Shown here one piece after another: positions 8,654-15,463 of a DNA stretch of 64,000 nucleotides; position 1 is the first letter of the stretch; the number at the start of each line of letters is the position of its first letter. The notes beneath the pieces are model-generated. The model worked only from the letters and a program-made list of their open reading frames with translations, was not told the DNA's origin and ran no database searches. This DNA is from Mycobacterium shigaense (GTDB taxonomy: Bacteria; Actinomycetota; Actinomycetes; Mycobacteriales; Mycobacteriaceae), in NCBI RefSeq assembly GCF_002356315.1, contig NZ_AP018164.1, positions 4,402,001 to 4,466,000 of the forward strand, given 5' to 3'. Position numbers and translations under genes: made by a program.

Positions 8654-9715
8654 ATGCGGACTCGCCGGCATCCCTACTTCGCATACGGGTCGAACCTGTG
8701 CGTCCAGCAGATGGCGCTCCGTTGTCCGGACGCCGCAGACCCCCGGCCGGCGATCCTGTCCGATCACGATTGGCTGATCAACGAACGCGGCGTCGCAACC
8801 GTCGAGCCCCAGGCCGGCAACGAGGTGCACGGTGTCGTCTGGCAAGTGTCCGACCACGATCTGGCCACTCTGGACAGCGCCGAGGGCGTACCGGTGCGCT
8901 ACCGGCGTGCCCGGCTGACCGTGCGCACCGAGGACGGGCCGGCGCCGGCCTGGGTCTACATCGACCACCGGGTGACGCCGGGCCCGCCCCGGCCCGGCTA
9001 CCTGCCGAAGATCATCAACGGCGCCATCCACCACGGGCTTCCGCATCGCTGGGTCGAGTACCTGCGCCGCTGGGATCCCGCGAACTGGCCGCGCCCCGCG
9101 GCGGCGCGCACGGCGTCAACACCTGCGCCACAATCGTTTTCGGAGCTGCTGGCCGAACCTGGAGTGGTCGAGGCCAGCAGGCTGCGCTCGCGTTTCGGCT
9201 TTCTCGCGATTCACGGCGGCGGCCTGGAACAGCTGACTGACGTGATCGCCGAGCGCGCCGCGGAGGCCGCAGGCGCGTCGGTGTATACCGTGCGCCATCC
9301 AGATCGCTATCCGCATCATCTGTCGTCAATGCTGTTCAGCCCCAACGAGTCCGAACGGCTCGCCACCTTCCTCGACCACGTCGACGTGGCCGTTTCGCTA
9401 CACGGTTACGGTCGCATCGGGCGCAGCACACAGCTGCTGGCTGGCGGGCGCAACCGCGTGCTTGCCGACCACCTGGCCCGGCACATTCGGGTGAACGGCT
9501 ATCAGGTCGTCACCGACCTCGCCGAAATTCCCCGCGAGTTGCGGGGGCTACATCCGGACAACCCCGTCAACCTGGTGCGTAACGGGGGGACACAGCTGGA
9601 GCTGCCGGTTCGCGTCAGGGGCCTTAGCCCGCGCAGCCCGTTGCCGGGCGCTGACGGCTTGTCGCCGGTCACCACTGCCCTGGTTGAGGGCCTGGCGGCG
9701 GCTCGTGCCTGGTAA
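8654..9715 (+). CDS. Gamma-glutamylcyclotransferase-like domain fused to poly-gamma-glutamate hydrolase-like domain
   Basis: A 353-residue two-domain protein, equivalent in position and length to Rv0923c. Residues 1-145 look like a gamma-glutamylcyclotransferase/AIG2 fold, with the YFAYGSNL motif at the N-terminus and a TLDSAEG element. Residues 165-350 resemble the DUF867/PGA-hydrolase family, zinc enzymes cleaving gamma-glutamyl bonds: AIHGGGLE, a VRHP segment and VSLHGYG supply the likely metal-binding His and Glu residues. Both halves belong to families that act on gamma-glutamyl linkages, so the fusion may release and then cyclise gamma-glutamyl units. No signal peptide is visible. The role is inferred. 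Confidence 0.75.
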   Translation: MRTRRHPYFAYGSNLCVQQMALRCPDAADPRPAILSDHDWLINERGVATVEPQAGNEVHGVVWQVSDHDLATLDSAEGVPVRYRRARLTVRTEDGPAPAWVYIDHRVTPGPPRPGYLPKIINGAIHHGLPHRWVEYLRRWDPANWPRPAAARTASTPAPQSFSELLAEPGVVEASRLRSRFGFLAIHGGGLEQLTDVIAERAAEAAGASVYTVRHPDRYPHHLSSMLFSPNESERLATFLDHVDVAVSLHGYGRIGRSTQLLAGGRNRVLADHLARHIRVNGYQVVTDLAEIPRELRGLHPDNPVNLVRNGGTQLELPVRVRGLSPRSPLPGADGLSPVTTALVEGLAAARAW

Positions 9716-9747
9716 GTGTTCTTGAGACTATTGATTGGAGGACATTG

Positions 9748-10569
9748 GTGACCAAGGATTTTCGCTTCGGTGTGAGCATGCGCTGGGTCAAATCGCGCGA
9801 GGCGTTCGTCGAGAAGGTGCAACGGGCCGAGGATCTCGGATTCGACATTCTTTGTGTGCCAGACCATCTCGGTGCGGCGTCGCCGACCGCCGCGCTGACC
9901 GCCGCGGCGATGGTCACCACCAGGCTCAAGCTGAGCATCTACGTGCTCAACGCCGCCTTCTACAAGCCGGCGCTGCTCAGCCGCGACCTCGGCGACCTCG
10001 ATAAGCTCAGTGCGGGCCGCCTCGAGATCGGGCTCGGAACCGGTTACGTCAAGGAGGAATTCGACGCCGCCGAGCTGCCCTACCCCAGCGCCGGCGCCCG
10101 AGTGGACAACCTCAAGCACATGACGACCTACCTGGCGGAGCATCACCCGAAGACGCCGATCCTGATCGCCGGCAACGGCGATCGCGTGCTGACCATCGCC
10201 GCGCAGCATGCGCACATCATCGGGCTGACCGGGTCGAGAGTGAAGGAGGACGCCGACGACCCGCTGACCGAACGCGTCGAGTTCGTCCGCAAAGCGGCCG
10301 GCGACCGGTTCGGCTCGCTGGAGCTGAACCTGGCGATCACCGCGATGCCGGCCGAAGGCGAGACGCTGCCCGACCTGAAGATGACCCGCCAGTACGCACC
10401 GGGCCTGTCCGACGAAGAGCTGCTGGAGCAGACGTCGGTACTCAGCGGAACCCCGAGCCAGATGGCCGACCGGCTGAGGTTCTACCGCGAAAAGTACGGC
10501 GTCAGGTCCGTCACGGTGCAGGACAACCACCTCGCGAATTTCGCGAAGGTGATCGCCGAGCTGAACTGA
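9748..10569 (+). CDS. LLM-class F420-dependent oxidoreductase
   Basis: A 273-residue luciferase-like TIM-barrel protein, probably using coenzyme F420. It begins TKDFRFGVSMRWVKSREAFVEKV and contains the barrel segments FDILCVPDHLG, LKLSIYVLNAAF and GRLEIGLGTGYVKEEF found in mycobacterial F420 enzymes of the LLM class. GTG at 9748 is chosen because GGAGG lies six bases upstream; a TTG one codon earlier is less likely. The substrate is unknown. It is the last gene before the tRNA-Arg integration site. Confidence 0.85.
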   Translation: MTKDFRFGVSMRWVKSREAFVEKVQRAEDLGFDILCVPDHLGAASPTAALTAAAMVTTRLKLSIYVLNAAFYKPALLSRDLGDLDKLSAGRLEIGLGTGYVKEEFDAAELPYPSAGARVDNLKHMTTYLAEHHPKTPILIAGNGDRVLTIAAQHAHIIGLTGSRVKEDADDPLTERVEFVRKAAGDRFGSLELNLAITAMPAEGETLPDLKMTRQYAPGLSDEELLEQTSVLSGTPSQMADRLRFYREKYGVRSVTVQDNHLANFAKVIAELN

Positions 10570-10625
10570 CCGCTCGACGCCCGTGACCTGAGGCCGGGGC
10601 ATTTCCCGGTAAGCTCAGCGCGTCC

Positions 10626-10698
10626 GCCCTCGTAGCTCAGGGGATAGAGCACGGCTCTCCTAAAGCCGGTGTCGCAGGTTCGAATCCTGCCGGGGGCA
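10626..10698 (+). tRNA. tRNA-Arg (anticodon CCU)
   Basis: A 73-nt cloverleaf. The acceptor stem GCCCTCG pairs with CGGGGGC (one U-G pair) before discriminator A. The anticodon stem is CGGCT/AGCCG with loop CTCCTAA, giving anticodon CCU, which reads AGG. The T arm is GCAGG-TTCGAAT-CCTGC. CCA is not encoded (CATTAT follows). Its 3' half is duplicated 5.2 kb downstream, so it served as the integration site of the island. Confidence 0.97.
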
Positions 10699-10707
10699 CA
10701 TTATCAT
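10659..10707. repeat. attL: 49-bp direct repeat within and after tRNA-Arg
   Basis: Runs from CCTAAAGCCGG in the tRNA anticodon loop to ATTATCAT just past the gene. It is identical over 49 bases to 15853-15901. The base before it differs between copies (T here, C at attR), which defines the left edge. The flank 10722-10775 holds short repeats (CATTCTTCG twice, GTGCATT twice) that could be recombinase arm sites. Confidence 0.9.
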
Positions 10708-10837
10708 CCCAGCTCAGAGCCCATTCTTCGGACGGCTAGACAACGTCGTGCATTCTTCGTGCATTTTTGCTGGCGCTGAAGTATGGGCAGGATGTGCGCA
10801 CGGCGATACGCCCGGGCATCGGCGCGAGCGCCAGAAA

Positions 10838-11026
10838 CTACCGCGGGTTCGGCTGCTGCTGCGGCTGCGGCGCTCTCCGGTCCTCCGGGGGCCGTAGCCG
10901 CGCCGTGGCGATCCGTGGCCGCTGCGGCGGGTACTGCTTGGTCTGCCCGCCCGAGCGGAGCACTGATTCGTCCCTCTGCACCGGCCCTGGACTGTTCGTG
11001 ATGGTGATGGGAGCTATCTCGGTCAT
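10838..11026 (-). CDS. Small island protein, 62 aa, unknown
   Basis: A 62-residue hydrophilic protein (start MTEIAPITITNSPGPV, Gln/Pro/Arg-rich end). It is chosen over the opposite-strand frames because AGGAGAG lies five bases before its ATG. There is no recognised domain, membrane segment or signal. It is the last gene in the leftward direction, nearest attL. It could be a short phage-type protein. It is separated from the next leftward gene by about 380 bp that includes an opposing small ORF. Confidence 0.4.
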   Translation of the reverse strand: MTEIAPITITNSPGPVQRDESVLRSGGQTKQYPPQRPRIATARLRPPEDRRAPQPQQQPNPR

Positions 11027-11217
11027 AGCTGCTCTCCTGGGTTTAGTGCTGGATCGTAGTAGTGCTTGCGTTTTATCCACTTGAAGCCCTCGTGGGGGCT
11101 GATCGACGCTAGGGGCTGCGGCATAGGCGGCTTGCTAGGGAGGGAACGCGCCTACCTCGGCTCCTGCATGGTGAGACACTAATTACCCCGGACCCGCGCA
11201 TGTAGAAGGGTACCCGA

Positions 11218-11367
11218 ATGACCGAACGCAAACGGCTCACTGACGCTGAATACGCCGCCCTCGCAGACGATTACGAGCGCAACCCGATTACCCCTAACGA
11301 AGTTCTCGGCGTCTGGATAAACCCCTCCGCGCTAGCGCGGCCCCAGTCGTCAGGCGGCGAAGACTGA
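11218..11367 (+). CDS. Small antitoxin-like protein, 49 aa, possibly truncated
   Basis: A 49-residue ORF (MTERKRLTDAEYAALADDYE...) with GAAGGG seven bases before the ATG. The opening (RKRLTDAEYAALADDYERNP) resembles the N-terminal lead of actinobacterial ribbon-helix-helix antitoxins, which normally continue into a DNA-binding strand-helix-helix of about 40 more residues; here it stops after SSGGED. It may therefore be a truncated antitoxin or a stand-alone small protein. No toxin gene is adjacent. The similarity is from memory and weak. Confidence 0.4.
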   Translation: MTERKRLTDAEYAALADDYERNPITPNEVLGVWINPSALARPQSSGGED

Positions 11368-11405
11368 GCGCAGCCCTGATTCGACCTCATCGTGCTTCAA
11401 GCGAC

Positions 11406-11591
11406 TTACCGCCCGGAATCAGATTCGCCGGGCCTGCGATCTTCACGTTCCGTAAGCTCACCTAGCTCGGCTGCACGAGCCTCAGTGAGTCGCTCACCCT
11501 CGTAATAGATTTCACGCTCGTCGAGGTCAGCATCCTCAATCGTGGCGTCGTCACCGATGACGTAGTCGGCCGGATTCTTGTTGTTGCTCAT
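11406..11591 (-). CDS. Small acidic island protein, antitoxin-like, 61 aa
   Basis: A 61-residue acidic protein. Its core, DADLDEREIYYEGERLTEARAAEL, resembles sequences before or within small actinobacterial antitoxin-type proteins. It starts 9 nt after the stop of the gene before it in the same direction, consistent with co-transcription. The ribosome site is weak, so translation may depend on coupling. No partner toxin was recognised. Confidence 0.45.
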   Translation of the reverse strand: MSNNKNPADYVIGDDATIEDADLDEREIYYEGERLTEARAAELGELTEREDRRPGESDSGR

Positions 11592-11600
11592 CGCCCAGGA

Positions 11601-11906
11601 TCAGCCCTGACTCTCCCCAGATCCAATGCCGTGGCCCGCGAGCCAGAGCCCGTAGTCGGTGTCGAACCACTCGATTGAACCGGGGCGCGCATCGGTCTCG
11701 GGGTAAGGATTCTGATCTTCGCTTTCCCCGCGGTGAGCGGCTTCGCGGCCAAGGCAGAAAGCAAAGTCACCGGGATCGTCGTCGAAGTCCTCATCGTCGA
11801 AATCATCGCCGTCGTCATCGTCGTCCTCATCGATGAAGACGATGTTGTGACCTGCCAGGCTCTTTGGGAGTTTCCGCCGCGGGTGGTCGGGTTGATCGGG
11901 TGTCAC
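11601..11906 (-). CDS. Acidic island protein with poly-Asp tract, 101 aa
   Basis: A 101-residue protein with a conspicuous Asp-rich run in the middle (DEDDDDDGDDFDDEDFDDD, about residues 27-45) and a C-terminal GSIEWFDTDYGLWLAGHG segment. GTG at 11906 is the start: it overlaps the stop of the upstream microprotein by 4 nt (GTGA), so the two are translationally coupled; upstream in-frame codons do not look coding. Asp-rich tracts can mimic DNA or bind divalent ions. No family is recognised. Confidence 0.55.
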   Translation of the reverse strand: MTPDQPDHPRRKLPKSLAGHNIVFIDEDDDDDGDDFDDEDFDDDPGDFAFCLGREAAHRGESEDQNPYPETDARPGSIEWFDTDYGLWLAGHGIGSGESQG

Positions 11907-12004
11907 CAAATGACCACTTCGGCGTTGTCGCCGCCGTAGCAACGCGTTGAGACCTTCGTCGACCCATCACTGAAATAGGCCGTACATCTGCCCACGCAAG
12001 TCAT
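11903..12004 (-). CDS. Cysteine-containing microprotein, 33 aa
   Basis: A 33-residue ORF (MTCVGRCTAYFSDGSTKVST, then RCYGGDNAEVVIW) with Cys at positions 3, 7 and 22. It has a good ribosome site, AAGGAG seven bases before the ATG, and its TGA overlaps the next gene's GTG by 4 nt. It starts 27 nt after the DUF732-like gene. The pair of translation signals is the main evidence that it is real. It has no membrane segment. The CxxxC plus a third Cys could bind metal or form disulfides; function is unknown. Confidence 0.6.
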   Translation of the reverse strand: MTCVGRCTAYFSDGSTKVSTRCYGGDNAEVVIW

Positions 12005-12031
12005 GTCGTAGCTCCTTCGGATCGAACGGGG

Positions 12032-12369
12032 TTATAAGTTGCCCCCGTGGTAGACGTTAGGCGGTTGGGCTGGGACGGCAATCTTGTCTGGGCAGTAGAC
12101 GCGGGAGGCAGCGACTTTCACCTGGTAGAGCTGTCTGGGCATGACACCCTGGCCGAATAGGGCTGGCCCCGAGGGCAATACCGCACCGCCACCGCAGAAT
12201 TCGTGGGCGTAGGCGATCAAGGTGTCGTCTTGGCCACCGATGCCATTTGAATGCACCAAGTTGAGGAACTGTTGATCTGGCGTGTCGGCGTGCGCAGCCG
12301 GTGCGACCGAGCCAATCGCGGCCGCTGCTGCGATGAGCGATTTAAGGCGGAGTCTGATCCTTTCGTCAT
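12032..12369 (-). pseudogene. Secreted DUF732-like protein, frameshifted in signal peptide
   Basis: The ATG at 12369 overlaps the upstream gene's stop (ATGA). Read as is, it gives a short nonsense peptide. In the +2 frame just after MTK the sequence is a clean signal peptide (RLKSLIAAAAAIGSVAPAAHA) followed by a DUF732-like domain, DTPDQQFLNLVHSNGIGGQD, with two Cys further on. One extra A in the AAA run at about 12361-12363 would give MTKRIRLRLKSL and restore the gene. In the raw sequence only internal TTG 12259 starts that frame. It is either a one-base deletion or a sequencing error; programmed frameshifting is less likely. Confidence 0.7.
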
Positions 12370-13709
12370 CCTCCGTACTGCGGGCAGTAGACAGCTACCG
12401 CCGAATTCACAACTGTCGCTGCGTTGCCGACAGTCAACGTATGGTTGGACGCCACTATGTCGGCCTCAATGGCGCCTTTGGTTCGGCCATCGGCGAGTGA
12501 TGCGCAGATTTCGTGGGCGCCGTGCAGCGCCAGGCCGACATCGCTGATCGCGACGCCGCCTGCGTTCAGGGCTGCGAGGTACCGCTGGTCAAGTTCGGCT
12601 CCTGACGGAGGGGCTGGCATAGGGAGCACGTTCACCGTGGGGTTTTTAATGATCCCCGGCGGGTCGGAACACTGCACCGCAAGGAATCCGGGATTGTCGA
12701 GGCGGCGCGTCGCCGCCGCTTTCGCCGCGTCGGAATCAGGTCCCGAGCCGCTGGACCACCTCGTGGGATCGGCCCGGTCGAGGGCGTAGGCGACACAGCC
12801 GTGGAACATGCCTGCGTTGATCAGCAGACAGTCGTCATTGCCGGAGGACTGTCTGCAGTGGTTCAAGGCGATTTGGTTGGCTTGTTCCTGGGTGCCGGAA
12901 ATTCCGAACCCCCCAGCCCCGTTGTGTGCCTGCGGGGAGAGGGCCATTGCGACGAACTCGTCGTCATTTGGGTCTTTCGCTGTCGGTGGTGCGGATGTTG
13001 CTGGAATGGGTGGAAGCGCGGCAGCAGATGGTGCGATATTCGGGGCTGCGAGTGGCGTTGTCGCGGGTGCCGAGGCCAAGCTAAATACGTACTGCAGCAT
13101 CGGCTCAGTAGATGCCGGTCCATCAGACGGCGCGATGGTGAGACTCGTCGGCCGAATTCGGTAGACGGTCCCGTCCGCCGGGTTCGTGATGTCGAAGCCT
13201 TGCGAGGAGCGCACCGCGTTTGGGAGTTCGATGCTCGCGCCGTCGCTGAGTCGGACGCCGCGATAGTAGAAGTTTCCGGGCTGGATCTCGCAGACGACCA
13301 CCACGGAGTGTGTGGTGCGCGCCATGACAGCTGGCCGGTTTCCCGGCTCGCAGCGGGCACCGGGGTAAGCGATCCAACCACGGTCATCAGTTCCTGGCGG
13401 TTGGGATGCCCCCGCGGGCGTCGGAGTGGTTGTGACAATTGTCGGAATGGCGTGATTTTCGCGCTGCGCGATGTTGTCGCGGTGCTGGCGCCAGATAAGG
13501 AGGGTAGAAGCCGCCGCCGCCGTACACACCATGACGACCGCGGCGGCGATGGCGGCAGTCCTGCGCCACGATGGTGGCTCGAAATCGGTGCCGTCGTCGA
13601 GCGACCACGCATACTCCTGAGCTGCCTGCGTCACAGGCGGCACGAGCTCGGTCTCGTCGCTCGGGCCTTTGCCAGCGGTGGTGGGTGCGCTCTCGTCGTC
13701 GGAAGTCAC
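12366..13709 (-). CDS. Membrane-anchored DUF4189 / DUF732 protein
   Basis: A 447-residue protein. The N-terminal 50 residues are cytoplasmic; a single membrane segment (AIAAAVVMVCTAAAASTLLIW) lies near residues 54-75, then a Pro/Thr/Ala-rich extracytoplasmic region. At about residues 260-345 is a DUF4189-like domain (HNGAGGFGISGTQEQANQIA, Cys-containing). The last 90 residues form a DUF732-like helical domain with two Cys. GTG at 13709 is preferred: upstream codons read through a Pro-coding repeat of the next gene. It overlaps the following DUF732 gene by 4 nt, so the two may act together at the envelope. Function is unknown. Confidence 0.7.
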   Translation of the reverse strand: MTSDDESAPTTAGKGPSDETELVPPVTQAAQEYAWSLDDGTDFEPPSWRRTAAIAAAVVMVCTAAAASTLLIWRQHRDNIAQRENHAIPTIVTTTPTPAGASQPPGTDDRGWIAYPGARCEPGNRPAVMARTTHSVVVVCEIQPGNFYYRGVRLSDGASIELPNAVRSSQGFDITNPADGTVYRIRPTSLTIAPSDGPASTEPMLQYVFSLASAPATTPLAAPNIAPSAAALPPIPATSAPPTAKDPNDDEFVAMALSPQAHNGAGGFGISGTQEQANQIALNHCRQSSGNDDCLLINAGMFHGCVAYALDRADPTRWSSGSGPDSDAAKAAATRRLDNPGFLAVQCSDPPGIIKNPTVNVLPMPAPPSGAELDQRYLAALNAGGVAISDVGLALHGAHEICASLADGRTKGAIEADIVASNHTLTVGNAATVVNSAVAVYCPQYGG

Positions 13710-13720
13710 GCGACAGCCAT

Positions 13721-14071
13721 TTACTGCGGCGGCGGTGGCGGTGGCGGGGGGACGGCCCCACCACATCCACCGACAGGTGCTGGCGCCGGGACCGCTCCGC
13801 CGGGCACAACACACTGAAGGCCCGGCGAGACAAGCCCGTACGGGTGGCCGATCATCGGCGCGCCGTACTGAATCGCATGCCAGTAGGAGCCATCGGGGAA
13901 GGGGACACCATCGCAGTACGCGAGGGATATCTGTGATCCCATGCCGCCGCCGGGGCAGTAGCCGGCCTGCATGTTGGGCATATGCGGATCAGGTGCAGGG
14001 TCTGCGTGAGCCGGAGTGGCCATAAACATGGACGCCGCGGTGAGGCATGCGGCGGTGATTGCGTTGCGCAT
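13721..14071 (-). CDS. Small secreted Pro/Gly-rich protein, 116 aa
   Basis: A 116-residue protein starting MRNAITAACLTAASMFMATP with a Sec signal peptide and likely cleavage after AHA (residue 23). The mature part has four or more Cys (AGYCPGG, LAYCDGV, LQCVVPG, GGCGG) and ends in a run of eight prolines. GAAAGG lies 7-12 bases before this ATG, which is why the longer upstream start is rejected. It is 11 bp ahead of the DUF4189/DUF732 gene and probably in its operon. Similar small Cys/Pro secreted proteins are common in mycobacteria; none has an assigned role. Confidence 0.7.
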   Translation of the reverse strand: MRNAITAACLTAASMFMATPAHADPAPDPHMPNMQAGYCPGGGMGSQISLAYCDGVPFPDGSYWHAIQYGAPMIGHPYGLVSPGLQCVVPGGAVPAPAPVGGCGGAVPPPPPPPPQ

Positions 14072-14205
14072 GGTCGAATCCTTTCGGGTGGTGGCCCCCG
14101 GCGACGCACGTATTTTGCGTCGGGCGTCCGACAAGCGGGCCAAAATCGACAAGAATTAAGTTTGGAATGGAGTGAGGGGGACTTTGGCGATTCCGTTTCC
14201 CGCTC

Positions 14206-14451
14206 TCAGTCCAGGTCTTCTCTGGTGATCTCTACGGCCTCGGCGATGCCGTTCTCGACCCGCTGCTGCCACGCCACCCGGCGCCCGGACGGCGCAGACG
14301 GATCAGGCATCGTTACGAAAAACGTGTCGGCAGCCGGGATCTGGTGCAATTGCGGGTCGCCTGTGAACGTCTTAACTTCACCTCGGACCTTGACGGTGAT
14401 TCTGCGTCGAGCAGCGGTCGCTCCCTCGATATTCGGGTCGACGTCGGTCAT
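14206..14451 (-). CDS. Island hypothetical protein, 81 aa
   Basis: An 81-residue protein (start MTDVDPNIEGATAARRRITV) with an excellent ribosome site, AAGGAG seven bases before the ATG. It reads like a compact beta-rich domain: RRITVKVRGEVKTFTGDPQ, then FFVTMPDPSAPSGRRVAWQQ, and ends EAVEITREDLD. It has no membrane segment or signal. It lies 134 bp ahead of the secreted-protein gene and 199 bp after the paralogue pair, so it may have its own promoter. The family is not recognised. Confidence 0.6.
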   Translation of the reverse strand: MTDVDPNIEGATAARRRITVKVRGEVKTFTGDPQLHQIPAADTFFVTMPDPSAPSGRRVAWQQRVENGIAEAVEITREDLD

Positions 14452-14611
14452 GGTGATCTCCTTCAATCTCGTTGGGTTGGTGGGTGCTTCGTGCTCACTG
14501 CAATGTCATCAGGCGGCGGAACCGTCAACCAGAAAGCGCGCACCACAACTAGAGGGGGTGCCTACACCACCTAGAGAGGCCGGCATTGCACCGTTCGTGC
14601 CTCCCGCCTGT

Positions 14612-14635
14612 GTTTTTAGGTGTTTGCCTAAAAAC
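14612..14635. terminator. Perfect 9-bp AT-rich hairpin
   Basis: GTTTTTAGG, six-base loop, CCTAAAAAC. It lies 16 bp past the stop of the leftward 59-residue gene and 160 bp ahead of the next leftward start. In leftward reading the stem ends in a T-run within the arm, as in some intrinsic terminators, but the low GC stem could equally be an operator. Confidence 0.4.
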
Positions 14636-14650
14636 CCGGACCTGCCGGAT

Positions 14651-14830
14651 TCATCGAATGACGCGGAGCGAGGGCCTCCCGGCCAGCAAAGGTGCCGGAA
14701 CGGCCTCGCCACTGAGATCGATGACATCGATGACGGCGCGCAGCAGAGGCGCTGACCATTCCTCCATCGGGTGCTCGTCTAGGCGATCAAGCAGCCGCCA
14801 GCGCAGCGCCTCGACATCCCCGCCGCCCAT
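14651..14830 (-). CDS. Small island protein, 59 aa, paralogue of upstream neighbour
   Basis: A 59-residue protein (MGGGDVEALRWRLLDRLDEH...) ending RPSLRVIR. It shares layout with the 65-residue product just upstream: an Arg/Leu helix, L(L/R)DR(L/V)xxHPxxxWS, LLxAxI, and an end RPxLRV(I/V)R. Its ATG overlaps that gene's stop (TGATG), so translation is coupled. The pair looks like a tandem duplication that diverged. No known domain is recognised; two short helices are likely. Confidence 0.6.
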   Translation of the reverse strand: MGGGDVEALRWRLLDRLDEHPMEEWSAPLLRAVIDVIDLSGEAVPAPLLAGRPSLRVIR

Positions 14831-15027
14831 CAGCGGACAACCCGGAGTTCGGGACGGTCGGTGACTTCGGTACCGTCAAGGCCGTTTTCGACTACGTGGT
14901 CACCCACGGCGATCATCGCGGACAGCAGAGTGGGTGACCACGACCGGACGGGGTGCGCCTCCACGCGGCGCAGCAATTCCGACCGGAGACGCACGGTCTC
15001 CCGCTCACGAATCTGCGCTGGCGTCAT
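14830..15027 (-). CDS. Small island protein, 65 aa, paralogue of downstream neighbour
   Basis: A 65-residue protein starting MTPAQIRERETVRLRSELLR and ending RPELRVVR; ATG 15027 is used because it overlaps the upstream stop (the upstream gene ends at 15024). The middle RRVEAHPVRSWSPTLLSAMI aligns by eye with DRLDEHPMEEWSAPLLRAVI of the next gene. It is predicted helical and charged with no signal. It is one of a chain of three overlapping genes at the promoter-proximal end of the leftward operon. Confidence 0.6.
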   Translation of the reverse strand: MTPAQIRERETVRLRSELLRRVEAHPVRSWSPTLLSAMIAVGDHVVENGLDGTEVTDRPELRVVR

Positions 15028-15346
15028 GCAACACCGCCGCAACGGTCCACCTCGGCGGCCGCATCAAGCAACGCCGCTGCCAGCTCCCGCGCCTGCCCGG
15101 CAGTCATCGGGCCGTCCAGCGTCGTCTGGTTGCAGAAGTACAAGGCGACCCCGGCGTGGCCGGAGTGCCCATCCGCATACTGCGTGCCGATGCATTCCAC
15201 CTCAAAGAACGAGTTCCACGGATCGTCGTCGGGGGAATCGATCAAGCGTTTCGGACCGCCAAAGCAGCGGGTTGCGCCATCCCATTCATCGACCCAGCGT
15301 GCCGGGGCACATCAGGGGCGGAGTCTGTCGGTGTCGCGGAGTTCAT
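15024..15346 (-). pseudogene. First gene of island operon, apparent one-base frameshift
   Basis: Two frames must be joined to make a sensible protein. ATG 15346, preceded by GAAAGGG, opens MNSATPTDSAPDVP. From about 15294 a different frame continues ARWVDEWDGATRCFGGPKRL and then PWNSFFEVECIGTQYADG to the end CGGVA. One extra base in the CCCC/GG stretch at about 15295-15302 joins them (VPPARWVDEW). The raw sequence allows only a shorter 73-residue product from TTG 15245. The product is a soluble protein of unknown family with helical end MTAGQARELAAALLDAAAEV. It is either a mutation or a sequencing indel. Confidence 0.6.
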
Positions 15347-15390
15347 GGCTGTTTTAGACCCTTTCGCGAGAGGTTATTTGGATCTCGTAT

Positions 15391-15407
15391 TTATAGCATA
15401 GCTATAA
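15391..15407. promoter_or_regulatory. Perfect palindrome between island HTH gene and divergent operon
   Basis: TTATAGC-ATA-GCTATAA is a 7-bp perfect inverted repeat with a 3-base centre. On the leftward strand it overlaps a -10-like TATAAA (15390-15395), 44 bases before ATG 15346. It also lies 57 bp upstream of the HTH gene. This is a natural operator for the HTH protein controlling both directions; binding is inferred. Confidence 0.55.
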
Positions 15408-15425
15408 CCCATCGGCAACGAAGTC

Positions 15426-15463
15426 CTCGAAGATTCTTCTAGCGGCGCTATACTTCGTGGACC
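15426..15463 (+). promoter_or_regulatory. Candidate promoter of island HTH gene (leaderless)
   Basis: TATACT at 15449-15454 is a strong mycobacterial -10. Its expected transcription start, 7-10 bases downstream, falls at or within a few bases of the ATG at 15464, so the mRNA would be leaderless; there is no ribosome-binding sequence. No convincing -35 was seen. Confidence 0.5.

Noticed and set aside
10699..10837. Integrase C-terminal remnant next to attL (frames reading HEECTTLSSRPKNGL or QKCTKNARRC)
   Set aside because: No integrase motif (R-H-R-Y) upstream in any frame; too short to support.
12363..12369. Programmed frameshift for the DUF732 gene
   Set aside because: The site (ACGAAAGG) is not a slippery heptamer with a following stem; a lost A is simpler.
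14509..14727. 72-residue leftward ORF overlapping the hairpin
   Set aside because: It overlaps the well-supported 59-residue gene in another frame and runs through the hairpin, with no ribosome site.
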